From G958295645 sp965242735 (GTDB lineage Bacteria > Gemmatimonadota > Gemmatimonadetes > Longimicrobiales > Gaopeijiaceae), in the NCBI GenBank assembly GCA_965242735.1, contig OZ251497.1:992001-1056000 (forward strand): a stretch of DNA of 64,000 nt. The letters run 5' to 3'. A program made the translations under genes and the position numbers. The notes below the pieces were generated by a model. It searched no databases. It worked only from the letters and a program-made list of their open reading frames with translations, and was not told the DNA's origin. Positions 50,872 to 60,122 of this stretch are shown piece by piece. Numbering within the stretch: position 1 is the first letter of the stretch; each line of letters begins with the position of its first letter.

Positions 50872-51708
50872 ATGACGCACGCTCCCGCCAAGCTCCATCG
50901 ACGCGCTGCGCGGCCTCGGCGGCCGTTTCGGCGCCGCGGCGCGCTGTTGGGGACGCTTGCGCTGTCGGCGTTCCAGATCGCCTGCGAGACGCCGCCGGCC
51001 GGCGAGGCGGACGCGGGCGACGACGTGCTGTGGGTGGGCGCGATCGAGGCGTCGGGGGGCACGGCATGGCTGACGCCCATTGCGCGACTGGACGAGGGCG
51101 CTTGGAGCCAAGCATGGCCGGAGCCGGTGTACGACTTGCTGATCGAAGTCCCCGTCGATTCGGCCGGCCTGGTGGAGCGCCACGCAGCCATGACCGCCTT
51201 GCCGCTCGACCCCGGGGGTCCCGGAGCCCCTCGAATCGCGTCGCCTCACCGCTGGTTGCACTACCCCCGTCTCGTCGCCGACGCCGCCGTTCGATCCCCC
51301 GAACCGGTTGCGGCCGTTGTCGTGGGGCTGGCGTTGTCTGATGCGTATTGCGGCAGGCGCTGGAAGTTGCGCGTCCGGAGCTCGCGCGGCGGTGACGACC
51401 CGCCGGAAGCGGCCGCCAGAGACTTGAACGACGGCGTCAGCGTCAATCAGCGGCCTGACGAGGTGTTGCAGGCAAGCGATGTTGCCGGGCTGGACGAGAT
51501 TGCGGCTCGCCTGGGGTTCGAGAGCCGGACGGACTGGGGTGTCGGCGAGAGCTACCAAGACTTCTCGTGGATGGGCCTGTTTCGATTCGGGTCGACCGTG
51601 CTGGGCGTCGTGGACCGCCAGGGCTACGAGGGTGCCTCCTACCACGTCGTCGAGATCGACGGGGAGCACAGCCGCATCGTCGCCGACTTTCACCGGGGCG
51701 GTTGCTGA
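50872..51708 (+). CDS. Paralogous lipoprotein module, member A
   Basis: 278 aa. Arg-rich n-region, hydrophobic stretch (GALLGTLALSAFQIACETPP) with a lipobox-like FQIAC, then DVLWVGAIE and a conserved body: ARLDEGAWSQAWPEP, IEVPVDSAGLV, RPDEVLQASDVAGLDEIAAR, WMGLFRFGSTVLGVVDRQ and YEGASYHVVEIDGEHSR. SD GGAGAG upstream of ATG 50872. Its sequence recurs almost throughout in member C (52512), and its downstream partner B recurs as D. No known family was recognised; the exported, lipidated character is the only clear feature. Confidence 0.7.
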   Translation: MTHAPAKLHRRAARPRRPFRRRGALLGTLALSAFQIACETPPAGEADAGDDVLWVGAIEASGGTAWLTPIARLDEGAWSQAWPEPVYDLLIEVPVDSAGLVERHAAMTALPLDPGGPGAPRIASPHRWLHYPRLVADAAVRSPEPVAAVVVGLALSDAYCGRRWKLRVRSSRGGDDPPEAAARDLNDGVSVNQRPDEVLQASDVAGLDEIAARLGFESRTDWGVGESYQDFSWMGLFRFGSTVLGVVDRQGYEGASYHVVEIDGEHSRIVADFHRGGC

Positions 51709-52455
51709 ATGAGCGGCCGCGTTGCAATCGTTGCTCTGGTGGCGTCCGCCGGAGCGCTCGCCTGCGAGCCGCCGACGAGTGCGGAGTCCGACGAGACGTT
51801 GTGGGTCGGCGTGGTCCACGAAAGCCGTTCTTGGCCCAGCCAACGCCACCTCGTGCCATTCGCGCGGTGGGACGGAACGGCTTGGCGGAAGGCGTGGAGC
51901 GAGCCCTCCGCCCGGATCGAGGTCGCCGTGGACTCGCTCGGCCGGGTCGACGCCCGCGCGGTCGAGTCGGTCTACCCGTTGGACTGGGGCGCTCGCGGCG
52001 CCCCACTCACTGGTGCCCTCGCGGCGCCGCGCTCCTGGCTGTCCTTCCTTCGGTCGGCAGACGACGTTGCAACCGGTCCGGGCGACGGCGTGATCGCTCG
52101 CGTCAGCGGCTTGGTGATGGTACAAGTAGCATACTGCTCCGCGACGTGGAAACTGCACATCAGCGGTCTCGGCGGGGACGGAGCGCCGGGGGGCGTGGCC
52201 TTTTCTCGCCAGCCAGACGAGGTTCTCGCGGAGTCGGACGTCCCCGGCCTGCCGGACGTCCAAGCAAGCCTGGGCCTTGAGCGGAGGCCGTTGGCCGACG
52301 ACGGCGAGTCCGTCTGGATTGGCCTGTTTCGCTTCCGGGACGCCACGTACGGCGTGGCCGACGACTGGCAAAGCCCGGGCGGGCGCTACCACCTTGTGCA
52401 AATCGACGACGAACGAAGCCGCAGCTTGGTTAAGTTTCGCACAACCTGCGAATAG
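51709..52455 (+). CDS. Paralogous lipoprotein module, member B
   Basis: 248 aa, starting at the base after A's stop. N-terminus SGRVAIVALVASAGALACEP is a lipoprotein signal with LAC lipobox. The body mirrors A with RPDEVLAESDVPGLPDVQA, RDATYGVADDW and HLVQIDDERSRS. A and B thus share a domain (LWVGV, AWRKAW, VDSLGRVDAR) and are distant paralogues of each other. Nearly identical copy: member D. Function unknown. Confidence 0.7.
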   Translation: MSGRVAIVALVASAGALACEPPTSAESDETLWVGVVHESRSWPSQRHLVPFARWDGTAWRKAWSEPSARIEVAVDSLGRVDARAVESVYPLDWGARGAPLTGALAAPRSWLSFLRSADDVATGPGDGVIARVSGLVMVQVAYCSATWKLHISGLGGDGAPGGVAFSRQPDEVLAESDVPGLPDVQASLGLERRPLADDGESVWIGLFRFRDATYGVADDWQSPGGRYHLVQIDDERSRSLVKFRTTCE

Positions 52456-52511
52456 ACCCACCGCCGTCTTTTCCCGGAATTCTCGTCCTTGTCACGGAGA
52501 CCTTCGCCGAA

Positions 52512-53384
52512 GTGACCTCCAGGCCCGCCAGGATCCATCGCCGCGCTGCGCGGCCTCGGCGGCTGTTCCGGTCCCGTGTCGCGCTGTTGGCGACGCTCGC
52601 GCTACTGGCGTTCCAGCTCGCCTGCGAGACGCCGCCGGCCGACGAAGCGGACGCGGGCGACGATGTGCTGTGGGTGGGCGCGGTCGAGCTTGGCCGAGAG
52701 GGAAGAGGGCCGGAGCGTACCCCATTGCTGACGCCCATTGCGCGACTGGACGGGGGCGTTTGGAGCAATGCATGGCCGGAGCCGGTGGACGACCCGCTGA
52801 TCGAGGTCCCCGTCGATTCGGCCGGTCTGGTGGATCTCCGCGCGCCGACGGCCGCCCTCCCGCTCGACCTGAGCGATCCCGGGTCCCCTCGAATCGCCGC
52901 GCCTGCTCGCTGGCTGAACTACCCCGTCTCGCCGCCGACAGGCCGCCCGCAACACGGGCGTGTCCGCGCTGTCGCCGCCGAACCCATGCCGGTCCTTGTC
53001 GCGGGGCTGGCGTTGCTTCCGGCGTATTGCGAGACGGCCTGGAAATTGCGCGTCCGGGACCCGCGCGGCGGTGACCACTCGACGGAAACAGCGGGCGGCT
53101 TGACGGAAGGCGTCAGCGTCAGCCAGCGGCCCGACGAGGTGTTGCAGGCAAGCGACGTTGCCGGGCTGGACGAGATTGCGGCCCGCCTGGGGTTCGAGAG
53201 TCGGACGGACGAGGATGTCGAGACGCGCTACGAAGACTTCTGGTGGATGGGCCTGTTTCGATTCGGATCGACCGTGCTGGGCGTCGTGGACCGCAGGGGC
53301 TACGAGGGCGCCTCCTACCACGTCGTCGAGATCGACGGGGAGCGCAGCCGCATCGTCGCCGACCTTCGCCGAGGCGGTTGCTGA
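52512..53384 (+). CDS. Paralogous lipoprotein module, member C
   Basis: 290 aa from GTG 52512 (TSRPARIHRRAARPRRLF). Closely resembles member A: lipobox region AFQLACETPP, DVLWVGAVE, RLDGGVWSNAWPEP, GLVDLRAPTAALPLDLSD and the end WMGLFRFGSTVLGVVDRRG. Product of a tandem duplication of the A-B unit (about 1.65 kb shift). The N-terminal ~30 residues are Arg-rich as in A. No function known. Confidence 0.7.
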   Translation: MTSRPARIHRRAARPRRLFRSRVALLATLALLAFQLACETPPADEADAGDDVLWVGAVELGREGRGPERTPLLTPIARLDGGVWSNAWPEPVDDPLIEVPVDSAGLVDLRAPTAALPLDLSDPGSPRIAAPARWLNYPVSPPTGRPQHGRVRAVAAEPMPVLVAGLALLPAYCETAWKLRVRDPRGGDHSTETAGGLTEGVSVSQRPDEVLQASDVAGLDEIAARLGFESRTDEDVETRYEDFWWMGLFRFGSTVLGVVDRRGYEGASYHVVEIDGERSRIVADLRRGGC

Positions 53385-54098
53385 ATGAGCGGCCGCGTTG
53401 CAATCGTTGCTCTGGTGGCGTCCGCCGGAGCGCTCGCCTGCGAGCCGCCGACGAGTGCGGAGTCCGACGAGACGTTGTGGGTCGGCGTGGTCGAGCCAAA
53501 CCGTTGGGGCAGCCCACGCGACCTCACGCCGTTCGCGCGGTGGGACGGGACGGCTTGGCGGAAGGCGTGGATCGAGCCATCCGCCCAGACTGAGATCGCC
53601 GTGGATTCGCTCGGCCGCGTCGACGCCCGCACGGTCGAGTCGTTCTACCCGTTGGACTGGAGCAACCGCCGCTCTCCCAGGATCGCGCCACCGATCTCGT
53701 GGCTGTTCCCTGGGTCGGCGGACGACGTGGCAGCTGGTCCGGGCGACGGCATGGTCGCTCGCGTGATCAGCAGCTTGGTGATGGTCGGAGGCGGGACCTG
53801 GAGACTGCGCATCAGCATTCTCGGCGGGGACTGGCCTCAGTGGGGCGTGGCTTTCTCACGCCGCCCGGACGAAGTGCTGGCGGAGTCGGACGTCCCCGGC
53901 CTGCCGGACGTCGAAGCGAGACTGGGACTCGGACGGAGACCGTGGTGGGTGGGCGACGGCGCATCCGTCTGGCACGGCTTGTTTCGCTTTCAGGACGCCA
54001 CGTACGGCGTGGCCACCAGCCGGCAAGACCCGCCCTACCACCACCTCGTGCGAATCGACGGGGAACGGAGCCGCAGCTTGGTTCAGTTTCGCCGGTAG
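53385..54098 (+). CDS. Paralogous lipoprotein module, member D
   Basis: 237 aa. The first ~35 residues are essentially identical to member B (GRVAIVALVASAGALACEP), then diverge (VEPNRWGSPRDLTPFARWDG against VHESRSWPSQRH). Ends HHLVRIDGERSRSLVQFRR. The identical signal with a changed body suggests gene conversion or diversification. It starts at the base after C's stop, as B follows A. The next gene, a nitrilase, starts 69 nt downstream. Confidence 0.7.
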   Translation: MSGRVAIVALVASAGALACEPPTSAESDETLWVGVVEPNRWGSPRDLTPFARWDGTAWRKAWIEPSAQTEIAVDSLGRVDARTVESFYPLDWSNRRSPRIAPPISWLFPGSADDVAAGPGDGMVARVISSLVMVGGGTWRLRISILGGDWPQWGVAFSRRPDEVLAESDVPGLPDVEARLGLGRRPWWVGDGASVWHGLFRFQDATYGVATSRQDPPYHHLVRIDGERSRSLVQFRR

Positions 54099-54166
54099 AC
54101 TTGCAAGTAGCCCGCCGCAGCCGTCTTCCAGAATTCCCGTCCCCTTTCGCAGGAGCCACCGCCCAA

Positions 54167-55126
54167 GTGACCCCCACCCCCGCCGACACCGTCCGCGTGG
54201 CCGCCGTGCAGCCGCGCGGCTTTCCCTTCGATTCGGCGCAGGCCGTGGACCGCGTCTGCTCCGCCACCGCCGAGGCCGCCGCGCAGGGAGCCCAGCTCGT
54301 CGTCTTCCCCGAAGCCTTCGTCGGCGGCTATCCGTGGGGCTTGGCGTTCGGCACGGCCGTCGGCGGACGCAAGCCGGCCGGCCGGCGCACGTTCGGACGC
54401 TACCACGACGCGGCGGTCTCCGTGCCCGGCCCCGAGACCGAGCGCATCGCCGAAGCGGCTCGCAAGGCCGGCGCGTACGTGGCCGTGGGCGTCATCGAAC
54501 GCGACGCGGCGCACGCGCCCGGCACGCTCTTCTGCACCCTGCTGTACTTCTCGCCCGGGGGCCAACTGGCCGGCCTTCACCGCAAGCTCAAGCCGACCGC
54601 CGCCGAGCGCCTGATCTGGGGAGAGGGCGACGGGAGCACGCTGCCGGTCGTGAGCGCGCCCTTCGGCAAGATCGGCGGCCTCATCTGCTGGGAGAACTAC
54701 ATGCCGCTGGCCCGCATGGCCATGTACGGCAAGGGCGTGCAGATCTACTTGGCGCCCACGGCGGACGCTCGCGACCGGTGGCAGGCGACGCTCCGCCACA
54801 TCGCGCTCGAAGGGCGATGCTTCGTGATCGGCTGCAACCAGTTCGTCGCCAAGGCGCACTACCCCACCGACATCGAGATCCTGGACGAGATGGCCGACTG
54901 GCCCGACGTGCTCTGCCGCGGCGGCACTTCGGTCTACGACCCCCTGGGCCAAGCGGTCGCCGGGCCGCTGCTGGACGAGCCCGGCGTCCTCTATGCGGAC
55001 TTGGACTTGGGAGAAATCGCCCGAGGCAAGTTCGACTTCGACGTCGTCGGCCACTACGCGCGCCCCGACGTCTTCCAGCTGAAGGTCAACGAAGAGCCGT
55101 CGAGATCGGTGACGGGGAATGGGTAG
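54167..55126 (+). CDS. Nitrilase (aliphatic nitrilase branch)
   Basis: 319 aa from GTG 54167 (SD AGGAG at about 54151). Hydrolyses nitriles to carboxylic acids and ammonia. Glu-Lys-Cys triad visible: Glu49 in VVFPEAFVGGYPWG, Lys140 in HRKLKPTAAER, Cys174 in GLICWENYMPLARM. Further marks: IWGEGDGSTLPVV and YLAPTADARDRWQATLRHIA. The length of ~320 aa and the WENY, RKLKPT and AFVGGYP motifs fit the true nitrilase branch rather than amidases. No obvious pathway partners nearby; a lipoprotein gene lies upstream and an aminotransferase downstream. Confidence 0.92.
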   Translation: MTPTPADTVRVAAVQPRGFPFDSAQAVDRVCSATAEAAAQGAQLVVFPEAFVGGYPWGLAFGTAVGGRKPAGRRTFGRYHDAAVSVPGPETERIAEAARKAGAYVAVGVIERDAAHAPGTLFCTLLYFSPGGQLAGLHRKLKPTAAERLIWGEGDGSTLPVVSAPFGKIGGLICWENYMPLARMAMYGKGVQIYLAPTADARDRWQATLRHIALEGRCFVIGCNQFVAKAHYPTDIEILDEMADWPDVLCRGGTSVYDPLGQAVAGPLLDEPGVLYADLDLGEIARGKFDFDVVGHYARPDVFQLKVNEEPSRSVTGNG

Positions 55127-55336
55127 TCTTGCGACGCCGCGCCGCTGCCCGCATTGCCCGCCCGAAGCCCACGGCGGCCGGCGGGTGCGCGACGGCCGGT
55201 TCGTCGCGCTAGATTTGGCGTTCTTCGCGATCCGGGCCGCCCTCGATCCACCCTAGAGGAAAGCGCGTCTGGACGACCATGGCCGCGCTTGGGCGGTCAC
55301 GGCGACACTTCACGCAACTCCACGACTTCGCCAAAA

Positions 55337-56617
55337 ATGACCTCTGCCACCGCAACCGCGCCTCCGGCTTCGACCCGCTTGGCCGACGCGCCGGACCCCG
55401 CCACGGACTCCGCCAACCCGACGGCGGCCTATCTGGACGAGGCCGAGCGCTGGTCCGCTCGCAACTACCTGCCGCTGCCCGTCGTGCTGGACCGGGGCGA
55501 AGGGGCTTGGGTCTGGGACGTGGAGGGCAATCGCTACCTGGACATGCTGAGCGCCTACTCGGCTCTCAACCAGGGACACCGCCATCCCGCGATCATGGAC
55601 GCGGCGCGGACGCAGATGGAGCGGCTCACGCTCACTTCGCGCGCCTTCCACAACGACCAGATGGGGCCGTTCCTGCGCGAGCTGTGCGAGGCGGCGGGCT
55701 ACGAGGCGGCCCTGCCGATGAACACGGGCGCGGAGGCCGTCGAGACGGCCGTCAAGATGGTGCGCAAGTGGGGCTACGAGACGCGCGGCATCCCGGCCGG
55801 GCAGGCCGAGATCGTCGTGTGCGAGGACAACTTCCACGGCCGCACGACCACCATCGTGGGCTTCTCGTCGGAAGAGCAGTACCGCGAGGGATTCGGGCCG
55901 TTCACGCCGGGCTTCAAGCTCGTGCCGTACGGCGACCTCGAGGCGCTGCGCGCGGCGGTGGGACCGAACACGGCGGCCTTCCTGGTCGAGCCGATTCAGG
56001 GCGAGGCGGGCGTGGTGGTGCCGCCGGACGGCTACTTGGCGGCGGCGGCGGCGCTTTGCCGCGAGAACGGCGTGGCGTTCGTGGCCGACGAGATTCAGAC
56101 GGGCCTGGGGCGCGCGGGCCGGCTGTTCTGCTGCGAGTGGGAAGACGTGCGGCCCGACGTGCTCGTCGTGGGCAAGGCGCTGGGCGGCGGCGTGTACCCG
56201 GTGTCGGCGGTGATCGCGGACTCCGAGTTCATGGACGTGTTCCGTCCGGGCGACCACGGCTCGACGTTCGGCGGCAATCCCCTGGGCGCGGCGGTCGGCC
56301 GGGCGTCGCTGCGGGTGGTGCTGGAGGAGGACCTGTCGCGGCGCTCCGACGAGCTGGGCCAGTGGTTCATGGAGCGGCTGCGCGCGATTCCGTCGCCTCA
56401 CGTGGAGGAGGTGCGGGGCAAGGGCCTGATGATCGGCGTGGTGATCCGCGAGTCGTCCGGCACGGCGCGGCCCTTCTGCGAGGCGCTCCAGAAGCGGGGG
56501 ATCCTCGCCAAGGAGACGCACGAGCAGGTGGTCCGGTTCGCGCCGCCCTTGACGGTGGCGCGGTCGCAGCTGGAAGACGCGCTGATGGAGATTTCGGCGG
56601 TGCTGGAGGATCGCTAG
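55337..56617 (+). CDS. rocD: Ornithine aminotransferase (RocD-like PLP enzyme)
   Basis: 426 aa from ATG 55337. Transfers the delta-amino group of ornithine to 2-oxoglutarate. Class III PLP aminotransferase: NYLPLPVVLDRGEGAWVWD (family opening), MLSAYSALNQGHRHP, PMNTGAEAVETAVKM, DNFHGRTTTIVGFS, VEPIQGEAGVVVPP, FVADEIQTGLGRAG, and the PLP-lysine site VVGKALGGGVYPVSAV. The first ~30 residues are low-complexity. An alternative is an [LysW]-aminoadipate semialdehyde aminotransferase, since a lysW cluster lies 4.5 kb downstream, but the opening sequence fits RocD best. Preceded by a TAGATT element (55211-55216). Confidence 0.88.
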   Translation: MTSATATAPPASTRLADAPDPATDSANPTAAYLDEAERWSARNYLPLPVVLDRGEGAWVWDVEGNRYLDMLSAYSALNQGHRHPAIMDAARTQMERLTLTSRAFHNDQMGPFLRELCEAAGYEAALPMNTGAEAVETAVKMVRKWGYETRGIPAGQAEIVVCEDNFHGRTTTIVGFSSEEQYREGFGPFTPGFKLVPYGDLEALRAAVGPNTAAFLVEPIQGEAGVVVPPDGYLAAAAALCRENGVAFVADEIQTGLGRAGRLFCCEWEDVRPDVLVVGKALGGGVYPVSAVIADSEFMDVFRPGDHGSTFGGNPLGAAVGRASLRVVLEEDLSRRSDELGQWFMERLRAIPSPHVEEVRGKGLMIGVVIRESSGTARPFCEALQKRGILAKETHEQVVRFAPPLTVARSQLEDALMEISAVLEDR

Positions 56618-56710
56618 GCTGTGATCTCCGACTTGACGGACGCCACGGGGCGGATGCGGTGACGTTGGAGGACGCGGCGCGCCGGCTGGCCCTCGGCAAC
56701 GGCTGATCCC

Positions 56711-58372
56711 GTGGACAGTCGGCCCCGGGGGCGAGCCTCTGCACGGCGGCGACGAGTCGGCGTCCTTCTGGGCAGCGCCGATTGCGACCCGTGGGTCTAC
56801 GAGACCGTGCGGGACTTGGCCGCAGTGGACAATGTGGAGTTGTGGCTCCTGGTCAACGACCGTTCGCCGCCGCGGCGGCCCATGACGCTTGCCGGCGCCT
56901 GCTTTCGCGTCCTGGCGTTCGCCGAGTCCTTCCTCATGCGGTTGTGCAGGGCCAAGTCGGCTGCCGTGCGGGGTCCGGCCAGGAGCGTCTTGCCTTTTCC
57001 GCGAGTGCTGTCCGTGTCTCCGGAGTTTTCGTCGTCGGGACTTTCGGTTCGATACCCGGCCAAGGACATCGAGCAGATCCGGGAAATCGGCTTCGACCTC
57101 CTCGTCCGCGGCAATGTCGAATGCATCATTCGCGGGGACATCCTCCACGCCGCAAAGGACGGGATCTTGTCCTGGCGCTACGGCGACAACCGCGTCTTCC
57201 GAGGCGGCCCGCCCGGATTCTGGGAAGTTTACCATCGGCGGCCGGTGTCCGGCTTCGTTCTCCAGGTGCTGACGGAGGAGCTCGACGGTGGAAGCGTCGT
57301 GTTCCGGGGCAACGTGGGGACGTATCGGTTCTACACGACCAATGCCGTCTCGCTTCGCCACCAGAGCGCTCCGTTCCTTGCCAAGATCGTTCAGGGCTAC
57401 GCCGACTCCGGACGTCTCCCCAGGCCGGAGGAATCGGTTCCTTACTCGGGGCCTCTCTACCGCATTCCTTCCGTCGGCCAGTCGGCGCGCTATGCGGTGC
57501 AGGTGGCGGCGACTCTATCGGCGGTGGCTCGGGTCCGGCTTCGTCCCAAGAGCAGGCGGCCGGGTGCGTGGCAAGTCGCCTTTGTCGAGAAGCCGTGGCG
57601 CGTCGCGGCGCTGTGGCGCGGTACTCGCATCGAGAATCCCCCCGGAACGTTCCAAGCCGACCCTTTTGTCGTCACTCGAGACGGCCGCACCGTCGTCTTC
57701 GTTGAACAGTGGGTGTACGCAAGGCAGCGAGGGCACATCGCGGCCATCGAGCTGCTTGGGGCGGGCGAGTACCGCATGCTCGGGCCGGTCATCCGGGAAC
57801 CCTTCCACATGTCCTTTCCGCACGTCTTCGAGCACGAGGGGCGTCTGTACATGACGCCCGAGACGAAGGAGGCGAACGCCTGCCGGCTCTACGAATGCAC
57901 GGAGTTTCCCCTTGTGTGGACGTGTCGCGGCGTTCTCTGCGATCGGCCCCTGTCCGATCCCATGGTGTTTGAGCGCGAAGGTCTTTGGTGGATGTTCGGC
58001 ACCGAGCGCGGCGGAGGCGGCGCATCGACTTTCTTGCGGGCCTTTTGGGCCGACGACCCGCTGTCTGGAACATGGTCTTCGCACCAGCGCAATCCCCTGG
58101 TCATCGATTCGCAGACGGCCCGCAACGGGGGCATCCTCTTCGATGCCGACGGGACCCCCGTCCGCGTCCGGCAAGCGTACGGCTTCGGTGAAGGCGCAGC
58201 TTACGGGGAACGTTGCTCGCTGGCTCGGATCACGAAGCTGACGCCCCGTGCCTTCGAGGAGCAGCAGATTGCGGAGATCGCTCCCGAGTTCTTCCCGGGA
58301 ATCCGAGGGTGCCACCACATGAGCGGCAACGACCGCTGGACTGCGTACGACTACCGAGTAGGCGCGCCATGA
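56711..58372 (+). CDS. Formyltransferase-like / GINT1-type beta-propeller fusion protein
   Basis: 553 aa from GTG 56711. Residues ~15-250 resemble methionyl-tRNA-formyltransferase-type folds: VGVLLGSADCDPWVYET, then FDLLVRGNVECIIRGDIL, DGILSWRYGDNRVFRGGPPG, FWEVYHRRPVSGFVLQVL and ELDGGSVVFRG. These are formyl-transferase domain signatures, but the usual HxSLLP is replaced by SWRYGDNR. Residues ~270-540 look like the propeller domain (IENPPGTFQADPFVV, HIAAIELLGAGEYRML, FHMSFPHVFEHEGRLYMTPE, LWWMFGTERGGGGA) found N-terminally in glucosamine inositolphosphorylceramide transferase-like and glycan enzymes. A formylating or acylating sugar-modifying enzyme is possible. Exact substrate unknown. Confidence 0.7.
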   Translation: MDSRPRGRASARRRRVGVLLGSADCDPWVYETVRDLAAVDNVELWLLVNDRSPPRRPMTLAGACFRVLAFAESFLMRLCRAKSAAVRGPARSVLPFPRVLSVSPEFSSSGLSVRYPAKDIEQIREIGFDLLVRGNVECIIRGDILHAAKDGILSWRYGDNRVFRGGPPGFWEVYHRRPVSGFVLQVLTEELDGGSVVFRGNVGTYRFYTTNAVSLRHQSAPFLAKIVQGYADSGRLPRPEESVPYSGPLYRIPSVGQSARYAVQVAATLSAVARVRLRPKSRRPGAWQVAFVEKPWRVAALWRGTRIENPPGTFQADPFVVTRDGRTVVFVEQWVYARQRGHIAAIELLGAGEYRMLGPVIREPFHMSFPHVFEHEGRLYMTPETKEANACRLYECTEFPLVWTCRGVLCDRPLSDPMVFEREGLWWMFGTERGGGGASTFLRAFWADDPLSGTWSSHQRNPLVIDSQTARNGGILFDADGTPVRVRQAYGFGEGAAYGERCSLARITKLTPRAFEEQQIAEIAPEFFPGIRGCHHMSGNDRWTAYDYRVGAP

Positions 58373-58448
58373 AGCGCAGGCGCACCTCCTGCTCGACCTT
58401 GCCGACTTCCGGCAAGGCGCGGGCCCAGCCGGACGGGCGTCCACGCTC

Positions 58449-60104
58449 GTGCCCGGCGCCCGCCCGCCCCGCCGCGCCTTGGCGGCTTTGACCGCAGCCG
58501 CTCGGACTGTGACCACCCGGACCGGAACCGCTCTGATCACAGCCGTCCTCGCCGCCTGCTCCCCCGATCCTCCCCCCGCCGACCTCCTCCTCCTGAACGG
58601 CTCCGTCCTGGACGGCTCGGGCGCCGACGCCTTCTCGGCGGACGTGGCCGTGGCCGGCGATCGCATCGCCTTTGTCGGCGACGCGTCCGTAGCCGGGGTC
58701 TCGGCGCAGGACACGGTGGACGCGACGGGGCTCTCGGTGGCCCCCGGCTTCGTGGACATGCATTCGCACGCGGAGCTGGACGCGGATCACGGGCGGGACG
58801 CGCGGGCCTTTCTCCACCAAGGGATCACCAGCGTGGCGCTGGGGGTGGACGGGGCCGGCGCGAACGTCGCCAGGCGGCTGGACGGCTGGACGGCGAACGG
58901 CATCGGCGTGAACGCGTTCATGTTCGTGGGGCACAACTGGGTGCGGCGCGAAGCGATGGGCATGGAGGACCGGGCGCCGACCGAAGGCGAGCTGGAGGCG
59001 ATGAAGGCGCGAGTGCGGCAGGGCATGGAGGAGGGGGCCTACGGGCTGTCGTCGGGGCTGTTCTATCTGCCGGGCAACTACGCCGAGACGGAAGAGGTGA
59101 TCGCGCTGAACCGGGTCGCCGCGGCGTATCCGGGAGCCATCTACGACACGCACGACCGGGACTTGGGGGCCGCGTATCCGCCGTTCGGGTACCTGAAGTC
59201 CGTCGCCGAGGGGATCCGCATCGGGGAAGAGGCGGGCACGAAGGTCCTCTTCAGCCATTTCAACGCCCAGGGCGCGCACAACTACGGGCGCGTTCCCGAG
59301 GGCGCCGCGCTGATCGAGGCGGCGCGGGCGAGAGGGGTCGACGTGGCGGGCGCGCATCACTCCTATACGGCCACGCAGTCGAACCTGCGGTCCTACACGG
59401 TGCCGAGTTGGGCGGTGGACGGAGGCGACACGGCCATGGTGCGCCGGTTCGACGATCCCGACACGCTGGCGGTCCTCGACGCCCAGACGCGCGAGATGCT
59501 GGCGATTCGCGGCGGGGCCGAGCGCCTGCTCTTCGCCGATCCTCGGCCCGGCCTCAACGGCAGGACGCTGCAGGAGGTCGCCGACGGCTGGGGAATCGAC
59601 GCGCCCGCGGCCGCCCGGCGCGTGCTGCGCGAGGGCAACGCCGCGGTCATGAACCTGGGGCTCTACGACATCGAGAACATTCGCTACTTGGCCGCTCTGG
59701 ACTGGATGATGACGTGCACCGACGGCCGCGACCCCGGCCCCGCCCGCCCAGTCACGCATCCCCGCGCCTTCGGCTCGTTCACCAAGAAGCTCCGCGACCT
59801 CGTGCTGGACGAGGGGCTCGTGACGCTGCCCCATGCGGTGCGGTCCATGACCGGCTTGGCCGCCGACTTCCTGGGCTGGCGCGACCGCGGCTATCTGCGC
59901 GAGGGCCACGCCGCCGACATCGTGGCGCTCGACCTGGACGCGGTGCAGGACGTGGCCACCTACGAAGATCCCCACCAGTACGCGCAGGGCACGGTGCACG
60001 TGCTGGTCAACGGGGTCTTCGCCATCCGCGACGGCGAGGCGACGCGGGCGCTGGCGGGGCGCGCATTGGTGCGCGGCGGCAGCGTCTTCGGCGGGCCTCG
60101 GTAG
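58449..60104 (+). CDS. Exported amidohydrolase of the D-aminoacylase (N-acyl-D-amino-acid deacylase) family
   Basis: 551 aa from GTG 58449. Lipoprotein-like signal (hydrophobic stretch then AVLAACSPD). Amidohydrolase superfamily: VDATGLSVAPGFVDMHSHAE (HxH metal site), EGAYGLSSGLFYLPGNYAE, YDTHDRDLG, ILFSHFNAQGAHN-like VLFSHFNAQGAHN, and a C-terminal YLREGHAADIVALDLDAVQD. The D-aminoacylase pattern EGAYGLSSGLFYLPG fits. Acts on N-acyl D-amino acids or similar peptides outside the cytosol. Typical of Gemmatimonadota secretomes. Stands downstream of the formyltransferase-like gene by about 75 nt. Confidence 0.88.
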   Translation: MPGARPPRRALAALTAAARTVTTRTGTALITAVLAACSPDPPPADLLLLNGSVLDGSGADAFSADVAVAGDRIAFVGDASVAGVSAQDTVDATGLSVAPGFVDMHSHAELDADHGRDARAFLHQGITSVALGVDGAGANVARRLDGWTANGIGVNAFMFVGHNWVRREAMGMEDRAPTEGELEAMKARVRQGMEEGAYGLSSGLFYLPGNYAETEEVIALNRVAAAYPGAIYDTHDRDLGAAYPPFGYLKSVAEGIRIGEEAGTKVLFSHFNAQGAHNYGRVPEGAALIEAARARGVDVAGAHHSYTATQSNLRSYTVPSWAVDGGDTAMVRRFDDPDTLAVLDAQTREMLAIRGGAERLLFADPRPGLNGRTLQEVADGWGIDAPAAARRVLREGNAAVMNLGLYDIENIRYLAALDWMMTCTDGRDPGPARPVTHPRAFGSFTKKLRDLVLDEGLVTLPHAVRSMTGLAADFLGWRDRGYLREGHAADIVALDLDAVQDVATYEDPHQYAQGTVHVLVNGVFAIRDGEATRALAGRALVRGGSVFGGPR

Positions 60105-60122
60105 GCGGGGGACGCCGGGAGA

